This document shows positions 36,081 to 46,218 of a DNA stretch of 64,000 nt, in pieces; the first letter of the stretch is position 1, and the number at the start of each line of letters is the position of its first letter. The position numbers and the translations under genes are program-made. Below the pieces are notes generated by a model that searched no databases, was not told the origin of the DNA, and saw nothing but the letters and a program-made list of their open reading frames with translations. The stretch lies in assembly GCA_963665215.2 (NCBI GenBank), contig CAXXWW010000003.1, positions 1 through 64,000 of the forward strand. The letters run 5' to 3'. Origin of the DNA: G963665215 sp963665215. Lineage in GTDB: Bacteria > Chloroflexota > Dehalococcoidia > Lucifugimonadales > CAUZJF01.

Positions 36081-37781
36081 TCATGCGGCCGCGACCGCAG
36101 GTACCGTCCCGACCGCCCGCTGAGCCGTGTTCTCCATCTCCACCAGGCGTGCATGGACCATCCGCTTGAAGTTGCACGCCAACGCCTTCAGGTAGACGGC
36201 AAGCCGCACCCGACGGCCCCCTCGCACCCGCAAGCGCCCAAGCCCGTGGGCGCGCTTCAGCTCGGAGTTCGTTCCCTCGATCCCGGCCCTTATGGCATAC
36301 CGCTTGCGCCACTCCTCGGTGGCCTCGGCCCTCCGGCGCCACTCGATGTTTACCTTCACCAGGTCCGCCTTGAGGACGTAGTCCCCCGCGCGCCGGTCCA
36401 GCTTCACTGGGCAACGGGACCGCAAGGGGCAGGGCTCGCATGTTGTCCTGGCAAAGTGGACCTCTACCCGCTCCGGCGCATCCTCCAACTCGTACTCCTC
36501 GATGGACGGGTGGCCGGCGGGGCACACCGTGGCCTGCTCCCCTGTGACGTCGATCTGAAAGTCCGCGGCGGTGAGCGGCGGTGGTCCGTCACGCTCTCCT
36601 TCGTGCGAGTTCCCCGGCGCCGACCCCGCCACCGGGCTCACCAGTTCCGTTCCCCGGCGCGAGGCTTCGAAGGCGTTGCGGCCCGACCCATACGCCGTGT
36701 CGACGAAGAGCTCGTCCGGTCGGACCTTCCGCTCCGCGAGCCCGTCAACGACCGGCACGCTCACGTCGGTGTCGCTCCCACTCGAGGGGGTCACCTCCAC
36801 GTGGGTGATGAGCTGGGTGGCGTTCTCCTCGTGGCAGGTCTCCGCCACCTGCACCTCGTACCCCTTCCCCTTGTGGCCGCTGTAGGTCACATCCGGGTCG
36901 TGGGGCGATTGCAGCGAGTCGGCGGACACCTGCTTCGGGTCCTTCAGGGCCACGGGCACCTTGCATTCCCCAGCATCGTCGTCATCGTCCCCCGGGCGCC
37001 CGTCCCGGTGTTTGCCCACATGGCACTGCTCCCGCAGCAGCCGCTCCAGCAGCCGGTACTCCTCCAGCTGGGCAGCAGTCGTGCCACGGAACCGGTCCAC
37101 CAGCCGGTAGAGGTCCCGGGCACAGACCGAAAGGCGTCGCCGACCCTCCCCCGTGTGGGCGTCCTCGTAGTGGGTCGCCTCGTCTTCTTCCTTCAAATAG
37201 CGCCCCAGGAGGCCCTCCGGAACCACAGGGCGAAGCTCTGGGTGCTCCCAGCGCAAGGCCCGCAGGAACAACCGCATCGTCTCACAGAACAGGCCCAGCC
37301 GGGTGAGTGTAGCGATGTTGCTCATGATGTGGGTGGAGTCCAGCCGTTGCTTTCCGGTGCGTATGCCCAGCGCCTGGATGATCCGGTCCGTGGTCTCCTG
37401 GAAAGCCAGCCGGCCACCATCGTGCTGCATCAGGCGAACTCGGAAGTTGTGGAGGGTCTTCTGGGGCAGGTGGGTCTCCTCGATGTCCAGCCGCAGGGCG
37501 TGGTGCCAGAGCAGGTTGAACTCTAGCTGCTCCAGGGCTTCACCGTCGGTGAGGTTGAACATCTCTTTGAGAAGGTGGACCCCGAGGACGGTCTGCACCG
37601 CTCGGTTGGGACGGCCGTTGTCCGCGCAGTACATCGGAGCAAAGAGCTCCTCGTCAATCAGGGGGAGCGCCTCGTTTCGGAAAACCTCGGCCCAACTCCC
37701 CTCCAGGCGCTTAGCCTTCTTCGGCGTCACCAGGAACTGGGACTGCCAGAGGCTCTCTTGCGGGTCTCGCGCTCGGAACAT
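36081..37781 (-). CDS. IS1182-type DDE transposase (DUF772 / DDE_Tnp_1_6)
   Basis: 566 residues from ATG 37781 (MFRARDPQESLWQ), after GGAGGGGAGG. N-terminal DUF772 part (LLKEMFNLTDGEALEQLEFN), first Asp in KQRLDSTHIMSN, second in ELFVDTAYGSGRNAF, a zinc-finger CEPCPLRSRCPVK, and the last acidic residue in RAGIEGTNSELKRAHGLGRL. It is only distantly related to the 32038 transposase. I could not find convincing terminal repeats. Confidence 0.85.
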   Translation of the reverse strand: MFRARDPQESLWQSQFLVTPKKAKRLEGSWAEVFRNEALPLIDEELFAPMYCADNGRPNRAVQTVLGVHLLKEMFNLTDGEALEQLEFNLLWHHALRLDIEETHLPQKTLHNFRVRLMQHDGGRLAFQETTDRIIQALGIRTGKQRLDSTHIMSNIATLTRLGLFCETMRLFLRALRWEHPELRPVVPEGLLGRYLKEEDEATHYEDAHTGEGRRRLSVCARDLYRLVDRFRGTTAAQLEEYRLLERLLREQCHVGKHRDGRPGDDDDDAGECKVPVALKDPKQVSADSLQSPHDPDVTYSGHKGKGYEVQVAETCHEENATQLITHVEVTPSSGSDTDVSVPVVDGLAERKVRPDELFVDTAYGSGRNAFEASRRGTELVSPVAGSAPGNSHEGERDGPPPLTAADFQIDVTGEQATVCPAGHPSIEEYELEDAPERVEVHFARTTCEPCPLRSRCPVKLDRRAGDYVLKADLVKVNIEWRRRAEATEEWRKRYAIRAGIEGTNSELKRAHGLGRLRVRGGRRVRLAVYLKALACNFKRMVHARLVEMENTAQRAVGTVPAVAAA

Positions 37782-37869
37782 CCTCCCCTCCCTCGCCCGG
37801 GCGCTGCCCCAACGCCCTTTCCCCACATTATCCTCCCATTGCCCCCGGAGGACGAGGGGTTTTTACGAG

Positions 37870-38019
37870 GGAATCAAGGTTAACTTTTGCAATTTGCGTT
37901 CCGGGATCTTTAGGGATCCTCTAAAGTTATACAGGAACGAACATTGGGTTGCCCAGGACATTAAGGATGAAGACTTAGAGCAGTTGAAGGCAATCTACAT
38001 CCTTCATACGAGCCACTAA
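37870..38019 (+). pseudogene. 3' end of an unknown gene
   Basis: The frame ending at 38019 reads YRNEHWVAQDIKDEDLEQLK then AIYILHTSH-stop, which looks like a genuine C-terminus just ahead of the lipoprotein gene. The upstream part lies antisense to the transposase and is not coding, so the gene was beheaded by that insertion. Confidence 0.35.
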
Positions 38020-38030
38020 GGAGAACCACG

Positions 38031-40199
38031 ATGCGAATGATCCTCATCGCTCTCTTGACGGGGATGCTGATGGCGTGCAGCCAGGGCACGGGAGCCAACA
38101 CGCCCGGCGATGCGGTTCCTGCCCAACCTCTGGCAAGAGACACGAGCGTTCACTCTGCCGCAGTTCCTGTACGTGGTGAGACTTCGTTAGAAGAGAGGGT
38201 CGCCAACTACCCCACTGTCGTCAGGGCCCGGATGACTAGCGAGTCCATTGAGGTTGTGGCTGGGGCGGGCAGGCTTCAGGGGAAATACTTCGCTACCATG
38301 AAATTCGACCTCGCGGTCAGTGAGTACCTGAGTGGGGCAGGTGACGACAAAATCACAGCGATATGGGTGGGCGATGACTTCGACAACCGCCAGGAAGCCG
38401 AGGACGCATTGCCCGACATCCGCGCCCGAAGGGATACCCAGTGGGATAATCGGGAGGCGGTCTTCTTCTTGCAAGATGTACCGCTTGATCTCCTTCCAAC
38501 ATTGCAGGGTGACAACCGGTACTTCCTGGCGAGCGGATTTTCTTACGAGGACAATTACAGCCTGTCCAGCAAATACAGTAAGTTGTGGCTGCCGTCGACG
38601 GAGATCGCTTCGGGCGCTACCGGCCAGAGCGGGACGGTGGGGGACGGACAGGAGTTCCTCCTGGCCATGCCGACCGCCCCAGTCGGCGCTACAGGCGCAA
38701 GCGGTGCCAGCGCACCTGCGGGTCCAACGATAACGCTGGGTGACCTGAAGCAGCTGACCGCAGCCGTCAACGCCGAGCTGGACGCCGGCGACGGCTCGGC
38801 AGAGTACAAAGATTGCGTCAGGCTTAAGCATCGATATGCGCGCGAGGATAGATACCTAATAGCCGAGGGTAAGGGGCGGAGAGTCTTCCGCATGTATCCC
38901 ACACATGAGTTCGACTCCGCCCAGCCCGCCGGCACCACGATCTATGAAGACCAAGTCGCAGGGGCGGAATCATCTGAAAAGAGATCAAAACTCTGGTTCG
39001 ATGGACGAGACGCTGACCTGTTCAATGTCGTGACTGGCGACCTCGTGCCAGTACGCTCCGCATTCACATTCACCCAGACCGTGGTCTCTGCGCGTCCGAT
39101 TCCCGCAGGAGAATACCGGGCCAATAACAACTTCCTCCGGTTCCCCTTCATCCCCTGCAATCACGTCTTCACCTACGAAATGACGATGACCGTGACGGCA
39201 CCCGAGGGCACTGTTCACGAGGCGTTCTTCGATCCGGTGGTGATTGGCGCGGCGGTAGGCGCCGACGGCTCACGTGGTGTTTTGAAGCCGGCGTCGTTTG
39301 CCATTGAGGGGGTGGGCACAACAGACATCAAGCGGATCCGGTGGGAGTCAGCAAGGGTCGAGATGCAGATTGATCCGCCCGGGAGGCCCACAGGCCATCA
39401 CATCGACTTCATCGCCCTAGACGGGACGGTCGTGCTGCGGCTGGATTTCGACGACGCTGTCGACGTTGTTGAGGAGGGCCGCACGCGCGCGCTGACCTGG
39501 GGGGTATGCGAGCGGCCTTGGAATGACGGAGACCTTCTGATGCTGCGCATCAGTGAAAGTTCTCCCGGCCTGACTGGCGCGACCAACGATGTGCTATGTC
39601 CCCCGCCACCGCCTCAGAACCTGACGGCTTCCTCCACGCAGGACTCGGTGACCCTGACGTGGGATGTGGCCAACGACCCGACGGTAACGGGCTACCTGGT
39701 ACTGAGGAGGATCGCGAGGCAGAACACCTTCAGCAAGTTTGAGGTCACCAACGGCACTGCCACAACGTATGTCGACACGACCGACATCGAACCCGGCACC
39801 AAGTACATCTACCGTGTCCACGCGGTCAACGCTGCCGGGCTCAGTGAGGTCTCACGCGTGACCGCTACACCGGCGGCGACTCCCAGCATCCCTGTAACGG
39901 ACGTGGCCGGGACATCTCCGCCGTCCCCGCAGGGCCTGACGGCCTCTTCCACGCACGAATCGGTGACGCTGATGTGGGATGCGGGCGACGACCCGCCGAC
40001 AGGCTACCTCATACTGAGGAGGGTGGCAAAGCAAGACACCTTCGTCAAGTTCGAGGTCACCAACGGCACTGCTACAACGTATGTCGACACGACCGACATC
40101 GAACCCGGCACCAAGTACATCTACCGTGTCCACGCGGTCAACGCTGCCGGGCTCAGTGAGGTCTCGCGGGTGACAGTCACGACACGCACAGTGCCGTGA
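38031..40199 (+). CDS. lipoprotein with two C-terminal fibronectin type III domains
   Basis: 722 residues; ATG after AAGGAGA. Lipobox LLTGMLMACSQG puts the lipidated Cys at residue 16, so it is exported and lipid-anchored. Residues 40-540 are a large domain I do not recognise, with charged beta-rich stretches. Residues about 525-615 and 635-720 are two fibronectin III repeats (PPPQNLTASSTQDSVTLTWD and PSPQGLTASSTHESVTLMWD), each ending KYIYRVHAVNAAGLSEVSRV. The last 45 residues of the two repeats are identical in protein and nearly so in DNA, so the repeat duplicated or converted recently. Probably a cell-surface binding protein. Confidence 0.82.
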   Translation: MRMILIALLTGMLMACSQGTGANTPGDAVPAQPLARDTSVHSAAVPVRGETSLEERVANYPTVVRARMTSESIEVVAGAGRLQGKYFATMKFDLAVSEYLSGAGDDKITAIWVGDDFDNRQEAEDALPDIRARRDTQWDNREAVFFLQDVPLDLLPTLQGDNRYFLASGFSYEDNYSLSSKYSKLWLPSTEIASGATGQSGTVGDGQEFLLAMPTAPVGATGASGASAPAGPTITLGDLKQLTAAVNAELDAGDGSAEYKDCVRLKHRYAREDRYLIAEGKGRRVFRMYPTHEFDSAQPAGTTIYEDQVAGAESSEKRSKLWFDGRDADLFNVVTGDLVPVRSAFTFTQTVVSARPIPAGEYRANNNFLRFPFIPCNHVFTYEMTMTVTAPEGTVHEAFFDPVVIGAAVGADGSRGVLKPASFAIEGVGTTDIKRIRWESARVEMQIDPPGRPTGHHIDFIALDGTVVLRLDFDDAVDVVEEGRTRALTWGVCERPWNDGDLLMLRISESSPGLTGATNDVLCPPPPPQNLTASSTQDSVTLTWDVANDPTVTGYLVLRRIARQNTFSKFEVTNGTATTYVDTTDIEPGTKYIYRVHAVNAAGLSEVSRVTATPAATPSIPVTDVAGTSPPSPQGLTASSTHESVTLMWDAGDDPPTGYLILRRVAKQDTFVKFEVTNGTATTYVDTTDIEPGTKYIYRVHAVNAAGLSEVSRVTVTTRTVP

Positions 40200-40377
40200 C
40201 CGAACAAGACTCTGCGAGAGTCGCACAACTCCCATGCTCTCGCCATGATTGCGTGCCAGGGACTGAGCTATTGCACCGGACCTGCGATATGGACCTTGGT
40301 AGATCCTAGCTTTAGTCGCGCTTGTCTTTGGTCCCCCTCCTGTGTTGACGATGGTTGCAAGGGGAGGAAGGCACGCA
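40200..40377. promoter_or_regulatory. intergenic leader of the protease-like lipoprotein gene
   Basis: Holds the ribosome binding site GGGGAGGAAG (40361-40370) for the next gene. No confident promoter. Confidence 0.3.
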
Positions 40378-41996
40378 ATGATGAGCAAGGCTCAGAAACT
40401 ACTGTCGGGCCGAGCAATATCGGTATTGTTGGCGTTTTCAACCTGTCTGGTGCTCCTCGCTTCGGCCTGTGGTGAATCCGATAGCGGCGCGTCTGGCGCT
40501 TCAGCAGTTGCAACGCAAGCTGTCGATGGCAGTGGCTATGGCGCTGGGACGTCGCCTCCGATGAGTGTCGAAAGCCCTGCTGTCAGTTCCATGTCTCGGT
40601 CAGATGCCGATATCCTCGATCAGGTTCAAGAGCCCTTGTTTTACGGCGCAGCCTCTCCTTCATTAGACGTAGAGCTAGGCACTACGTTGGACGCATTGCT
40701 GCCTGCAAATATGACGTGCGCCATACTTAACGGAGACAGTAACACAGAAACGCCGGACAACTGCCATAAGGGAGACCAAGCATACGCCACCGGACGTAGC
40801 CCCGTTGCCGCCAGTCGCATCTTTAGACCCGCAGTGAAGAACTTATTGAATCAGGCGGATGGACTTTCGATCCAGCACTTCGACGAACATTCCTCGAATC
40901 AGTTCAGGATCGTTGGCGCCAGGCCTCCTGACTCTCACGACACTGTGCACAAGGTTGGCAGAACTACCGGTTGGACATCGGGAACTATCAAGGTATTCGC
41001 TGACCCCGACCGAACCTGCCCCGGCAGCCCTCTGGGCACGGGTGACAATGACCGAGACAGGGACCCGAACGATCCGGGTGACGACTTCTTTATCGAATGC
41101 CTAGTTTGGACTTTGTATCAATCTGAAGGTGGCGATAGCGGCTCACCAGTCTTTGTTGAGAAGACTGGCAGCGTGGGTGCGGTGAGAGAGGTTCTTCTCG
41201 TAGGAGTTCACTACGCTGGAGCAGCTGACGAAGGTTTATTCATACCCATTGAGCGGATATATGCTGAGTCACTGCTCCAGGATTATGATTGGCTCTTGGA
41301 CGAAATCAGACCTCTCCCAGCACTCAATGACGATTTCGACGAAGGTCTTGAGATGGACGAAGCAGGCAGGACAATCGTCGCTACCTTCGATATGAAGGAC
41401 TTCGGCCATGGGCCAGGATTAGCCTACGAGGCCGTCCTGTATCGGAAGGTCGGAACGGTCACATCGCAGGTTACCGATACCTTCGGCTCTGTCTATAAGC
41501 AGGAGGTTTCTCGGGAGGTCACCGACGATACGCCTGGCCCGGTTGCGCGCTTCGACGTGGCAAACATTCCGGTCGCACAGCAGAATGGCGAGTTTTCCGT
41601 CCGGGTTCGGCTGTGCGCCTTTGAGGCTGACGAAACCGTTGCGGATGGCCATTGCAGTGATTACGGCTCTGACGGAGGCACCACGCTCCATCTGCCACCT
41701 GCACCACAAAACCTGAGAGTGACTGCTACCAGTACGAACAGCGTAACCCTCGCTTGGAACACAGTGTCCAATACGACAGGCTACGAGTTTGAATACAGGG
41801 CAACGGGGACAGTTTCTTGGATTGACGCCACGAACTCTGTCGTTTCCTCGCCAGCCTCCCTCAGTCCCCTTTCCTGCAATACGACGTACGAGTTTGTCGT
41901 GCGGGCAGAAGTGGCTCCGGAAATCTGAACAGGGGGATAAGTGGAATCGCTGCCTGATTGAGGGCATGATAGTGTTCTCGGAGACAGGAGCGAGAG

Positions 41997-42302
41997 ATGA
42001 GCAGACGACCCCGCCGTAACCACTCGGCAGAGTTTAAGGCGAAGGTGGCTCTTGCCGCAGTGCGCGGCGACCGGACACTTTCGGAGCTGGCAAGCCAGTT
42101 CGATGTGCACCCGAACCAGATCACGCAATGGAAGACCCAGTTGCTGGATCGGGCGGCGCAGTTATTTGGGGCCGGGACAGGGCAGGCTGAAAAGCCGGTA
42201 GATATGAAGGTCCTTCACGCTAAGATCGGTGAGCTTGCGTTGGAGAACGATTTTTTAGAGGCCGCGCTCACGAAGGCGGGATTGCCGGGCGCAAGGCGAT
42301 GA
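41997..42302 (+). CDS. IS3-family transposase OrfA
   Basis: 101 residues with an N-terminal helix-turn-helix (RNHSAEFKAKVALAAVRGD, then ASQFDVHPNQITQWK) and a C-terminal leucine-zipper-like helix (KIGELALENDFLEAAL). It overlaps OrfB by four bases (ATGA). Confidence 0.92.
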   Translation: MSRRPRRNHSAEFKAKVALAAVRGDRTLSELASQFDVHPNQITQWKTQLLDRAAQLFGAGTGQAEKPVDMKVLHAKIGELALENDFLEAALTKAGLPGARR

Positions 42303-43126
42303 TCGACCGCGATCACAAGCTGCCTCTCGCCCGCCAGGCAAAGGCAGTGGGCATCAGCCGCGGGAGCATCTACTACCGGCCACGGCCGGTGGGCGAAGCC
42401 GGTCTCGGACTGATGCGCCGCATCGATGAGCTGCACCTTGAGTATCCGTTTGCAGGCAGTAGGATGATGCGAGGCCTGCTCCGCCAGGAGGGACTCTCCT
42501 CCGGGCGTAGACACATCGCCACACTGATGCGGCGGATGGGCATCGAGGCGCTGTACCGCAAGCCCAACACCAGCCGGCGACGGCCCGGCCATACGGTGTA
42601 TCCGTACCTGCTGCGCGGGCTTGAGGTGAGCAGGCCCAACCAGGTGTGGGCAATGGATATCACGTACATTCCGATGGCCAGGGGGTTCGTGTACCTAGCC
42701 GCAGTGATGGACTGGCATAGCCGCAAGGTGCTGGCCTGGCGGGTATCGGTCACAATGGACACAGACTTCTGCGTGGAGGCGCTCGAAGAATCCCTGGGAC
42801 GCCACGGCGCGCCGGAGATATTCAACACAGATCAGGGAAGCCAGTTCACAAGTGATGCCTTCACCGGCCTGCTGAAAGCCAGTGAGATCCAGATCAGTAT
42901 GGACGGGAAGGGAAGCTGGAAGGATAATGTGTTCGTCGAACGGCTGTGGAAGAGCGTCAAGTACGAGGAGGTGTACCTGAGAGCCTACGAATCGGTCCCG
43001 GAAGCCAGAACTGGACTCGGGCGGTACTTCGAGTTTTACAATGCCGGACGGCCCCATTCGAGCCTTGGGGGAATGACGCCGGACCAGTTCTTTGACAGAG
43101 CGCCTGCCGAGCCCGCGGCGGCCTAA
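42299..43126 (+). CDS. IS3-family transposase OrfB (DDE integrase)
   Basis: 275 residues. HTH_21 region (GLMRRIDELHLEYPFAGSRM), first Asp in VWAMDITYIPMARG, second in IFNTDQGSQFTS, Glu in DNVFVERLWKSVKYEEVYL, ending YFEFYNAGRPHSSLGG. Complete and probably active by frameshift fusion with OrfA. Confidence 0.93.
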   Translation: MIDRDHKLPLARQAKAVGISRGSIYYRPRPVGEAGLGLMRRIDELHLEYPFAGSRMMRGLLRQEGLSSGRRHIATLMRRMGIEALYRKPNTSRRRPGHTVYPYLLRGLEVSRPNQVWAMDITYIPMARGFVYLAAVMDWHSRKVLAWRVSVTMDTDFCVEALEESLGRHGAPEIFNTDQGSQFTSDAFTGLLKASEIQISMDGKGSWKDNVFVERLWKSVKYEEVYLRAYESVPEARTGLGRYFEFYNAGRPHSSLGGMTPDQFFDRAPAEPAAA

Positions 43127-43404
43127 CGCACGGCAGCGCGATTCCACTTATCAAACCGGGCAGCGCTGTTCAGACAAACGAGACCACCTCAGGCTTACGG
43201 CGACGGCACGCCCTACGACGCGGAGTGGGGATTCTGGTCTGCGCCAGTTACCGGTAGGACCGACGCATGTCCCGCTTGAGGTTCCTCTGGACATGGAAAT
43301 AGCGAAGGCTGAAGCGCAATGAGAGGCAGTGGCGGTTCGGAGCTACTGATTAGGGTTTTCTGGCTGCTTCAGTCTCGATAGTGCCAGAAGCAGGAGGATA
43401 TTAT

Positions 43405-43856
43405 ATGAGACATCAGTCCTTAACTAAAACGCAGGTGTCGGTAAGGCTGTCGATCGCTGCCCTGGCCACACTGTTGTTCGTTTTGGCTCTCGGACTTCAA
43501 TCGCCTGTGTACGCGGACGACCCGGTCGACGACTGCTTTGGGGGCGCACTGTCGACTGACCCGCTCCACTGTCATGTTCTGGAGGAGGCTCACAACGCAA
43601 GGATAATCGAGGTCGACGCAATCTACGGCGTAGCCAGGGGGTTGTTCATCTTTCTGACACAGGACGACCGTGTAGGAAATGACGCTCTGGACTACATGCG
43701 GCGGACAGCTCAGGAAGAGGCTCGGCGAACCGGTGAGCACGAATGCGTTCTAGAACCTTACGGGTGCGGTAGTGGAGTTCTGTCAATTGGCAAAGGGTAC
43801 ATGCTTCCAGAGTCGTCAGTCTATCAAGACATCCAGCTCTTACCGGGGGGTGCCGA
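43405..43856 (+). pseudogene. secreted protein of unknown function, 3' end cut by IS256
   Basis: ATG 43405 (MRHQSLTKTQ) after AGGAGG. A signal peptide (SIAALATLLFVLALGLQSPVYA) precedes a mature region with three Cys (DDCFGG, LHCHVLEE, CVLEPYGCGSG) and IGKGYMLPESSVYQDI. The frame enters IS256 copy 2 and ends at 43908. The sequence beyond that IS does not continue it. An imperfect hairpin (TTTCTGGC / GCCAGAA, about 43357-43389) lies just upstream of the ribosome binding site. Confidence 0.6.
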
Positions 43857-45234
43857 GAGGTATCTTCAAAAAGTGTGTAAACAGTCAGGCGGTGTACCCT
43901 CTCTCTGAACAACACGGGCTCGAGGCCCAAGAGAGGAGATAGACCGCCCATGAGGAAGGAAAGCACTGAGAGTAGGTCGGAGTCAAGGCCGGAGTGGGAG
44001 CAGTTGGAGGATTGGGTGCGAAGCCAGGTCCAGAGGCTGATCCAGGAGTTGCTGGAGGACGCCGCGCCGGGAGGTGACGGCGTTTCTGGGAAGGGCGAAG
44101 TCGGCGCTCAGATCCGACTCGGACTCAGATACCGGCTATCGGAACGGATACGGCAGAGCCCGGAGGCTTACGCTGAGTTCGGGAACGATACAGCTGAGGC
44201 GGCCGCGAGTCCGCGATACCGAGGAGCAGTTCGAGAGCCGGCTGCTGCCGCTGTTCGTCAACAGGACCAGGAAGGTTGCTGAGTTGATCCCCGAGCTGTA
44301 CCTGCACGGTCTATCCGAAGGCGACTTCGATCTGGCTTTGCGGGGGCTGCTGGGAGAGGACGCACCGGTATCGGCGAGCACGGTGGCCCGGTTGAAGGAT
44401 AAGTGGAACGATGAGCTTGCCCAATGGCGCAGCCGGCCCCTCGATGACCTGGAAGTGGTCTACATGTGGGTGGATGGAGTCTACGTCAAGGCTGGTCTTG
44501 AGAAGGAGAAGGCGGCGGTACTGGTGGTGATGGCGGCCCTGAGCGACGGGAGCAAGGTGGTGGTGAGCGCTGTTCCCGGATACAGGGAGTCCACAGAGAA
44601 CTGGTCCGAGGTGCTCAGGGACATCAAGCGCCGGGGCTTGAGCTGCCCGAGGCTGGTGGTTGGAGACGGACACCTGGGCATCTGGGGAGCTCTGCGCAAC
44701 GTCTATCCGCAGGCGGCAGAGCAACGCTGCTGGAACCACAAGATCGTAAACGTGCTCGCCAAGCTTCCAAAGCGACAACAGGACCAGGCCAAGCTCATGC
44801 TGCGTACTATCCCCTACGCGCCGACTCGGACAGAGGCTGAGCGGCTCAGGACGGTGTTCACCAGGTGGTGCGGCGACCATTCCTACGAGGCGGCCTCAGA
44901 GGCCTTGGAGCGGGACTGGGACCGCATGGTCACCTTCTATGACTTCCCAAAGGAGCACTGGGGGCACCTTCGCACGACGAACCCGGTAGAATCACCCTTC
45001 GCGGCCCTCAGGCTTCGGACCGATGCCGCCAAGCGCTACAAGAGGGTCGATCGGGCGATAGCGGTGATCTGGAAAATGTTGATGGTCGCCGAACAGCGCT
45101 TCAGGCGTCTGAAGGCCCCTGAGTTGATCGAAGACGTCTATCTCGGTGCACAGTATGCGGATGGAATCGCCATTGAATCAACGGCTGAGAAGGTCGCCGC
45201 CTGATGTCGTTTACACACCTATTGACGTAACCTC
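43857..45234 (+). mobile_element. IS256-family element, copy 2 (10 bp longer)
   Basis: Same ends as copy 1 and nearly the same sequence, but with a 10-base insertion CGCCGCGCCG at about 44060. The 8-base flanks (GGTGCCGA and CTCCGGCC) do not match, so one side has been replaced since insertion. Confidence 0.93.
43950..45204 (+). pseudogene. IS256-family transposase, frameshifted by a 10-bp insertion
   Basis: The first 36 codons match the intact protein; the 10-base insertion then throws the frame, giving a product ending at 44282. The remaining 376 codons from 44074 match the intact copy and keep all catalytic residues. Internal initiation could yield a protein lacking the N-terminal part. 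Confidence 0.9.
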
Positions 45235-45982
45235 CTCCGGCCGAGAGATGATGTGCCTGCTCGGACGAGACAGCTGGATCCGAGGCGGGCGCAGGACTCA
45301 CTGGGTGTTCTAGTCAAAACAGTTCCCCAGAGAAAGCCTCCCACGATCCGCTGTCGTCCCCGACAAGGCAATGTCGCTACTGCGCTTGGCGCCAGCGGAT
45401 TGCGAGCATAGCCAGGTCCCGCCACGTCCGCACCGAGCCACTGGGACTTCAGCCGACATCGAGAGGGCACACTTGAATCAAACCAGAACCGCCTATCTGA
45501 AGGGGTAAGATACACGGGCCGTGGTGGCTGATTCACCACCACGGCCCGATGTCATTTTTGGGGTGAAGACTCAACGGTTGCCACCATCGCGAGCCGATCC
45601 ACCGGTCCTTGATGACCGCTCTTGAAGAGACCGGACGGCGCTGGCTCCGGCCAACACATTTTCACAAGTATAAATGGTCAGTTACATAAACATCTTAATA
45701 GTGGTACATCTAACCATCTAGTAGTCGACTAGCATATCCCCTCGGTGTACACGTCTGTCCGGTCAAAGGAATGGGTGCTCAGCGCAGAAACAGTTTCGGT
45801 CAGGGGCACGTACTGGAGGGCAGACTAAACCTAAGCCAATGTGAAACCCGCACGAGGCGAAACCCTCGGAATGGAGATAACCCCTATTGAGGTCTCCGGT
45901 GACGAAGAGGACGACATGCAGGGGGAAAGCTAACATCTGGGTGGAGAGGCTGTAGGAGCATTGGAGAGGTGCGACTACATGC
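45235..45982. other. 748-base intergenic stretch with one terminator
   Basis: No convincing ORF. A strong hairpin terminator is at 45516-45560. An AT-rich patch at about 45660-45740 (ACAAGTATAAATGG, TTACATAAACATC) is unlike the surrounding DNA and could contain a promoter or an insertion scar. Confidence 0.35.
45516..45560. terminator. rho-independent-like terminator
   Basis: GGGCCGTGGTG pairs perfectly with CACCACGGCCC around a short loop; ATGTCATTTTTGG follows. No intact gene ends directly before it on the plus strand, so it probably belonged to a gene removed upstream. Confidence 0.6.
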
Positions 45983-46111
45983 ATGGTGATGCCCGGGGAC
46001 GTCACGGTCAGCGAGGCGCTGCTGCCCAGGCTGGACGAGGCCCTGAACACCGGACGAATGCCGGAACTGTTGCCGGTAGGTGGATCAATTCAGCTGCCGG
46101 CCGCGAGGTGA
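45983..46111 (+). CDS. possible small protein upstream of the HNH gene, 42 aa
   Basis: ATG GTG ATG opens MVMPGDVTVSEALLPRLDEA then LNTGRMPELLPVGGS, an acidic amphipathic pattern. It has no clear ribosome binding site and I recognise no family. It could be a leader peptide or the remnant of a regulator. Confidence 0.25.
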   Translation: MVMPGDVTVSEALLPRLDEALNTGRMPELLPVGGSIQLPAAR

Positions 46112-46218
46112 ACGCAAGCGGACGATTGACGCGATCATCATTACGCCGAGGCCATCGCGGACAGGGCCTTACCGAAGGCACCGGCCAGGATGGACCGAGT
46201 AAACCGGGGAGTACAACA

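Larger units (their letters stand above)
41926..43172 (+). mobile_element. IS3-family element
   Basis: About 1,247 bp with ends starting TGAACAG and sharing a GATAAGTGGAATCGC block as inverted repeats (the right end has an 11-base insertion relative to the left). It lies inside the fibronectin domain of the protease-like gene. Confidence 0.88.
40378..43279 (+). pseudogene. trypsin-like serine protease lipoprotein with fibronectin III domain, split by IS3
   Basis: ATG 40378 after GGGGAGGAAG; signal peptide with lipobox LVLLASACGES. The protease part shows DTVHKVGRTTGWTSGTI and the serine motif SEGGDSGSPVF, typical of S1-like peptidases. I do not see the usual NNHV histidine or the DAAIA aspartate; the corresponding region (roughly residues 105-170) looks remodelled or deleted. 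A fibronectin III domain follows (APQNLRVTATSTNSVTLAWN). It breaks at 41925 against IS3. The end of that domain, AYGDGTPYDAEWGFWSAPV, resumes at about 43190 and stops at 43279. The truncated first part could still be exported. Confidence 0.75.

Noticed and set aside
35793..37526. 577-codon plus-strand ORF opposite a transposase
   Set aside because: Proline- and arginine-rich antisense shadow of the IS1182-type transposase, without domains.
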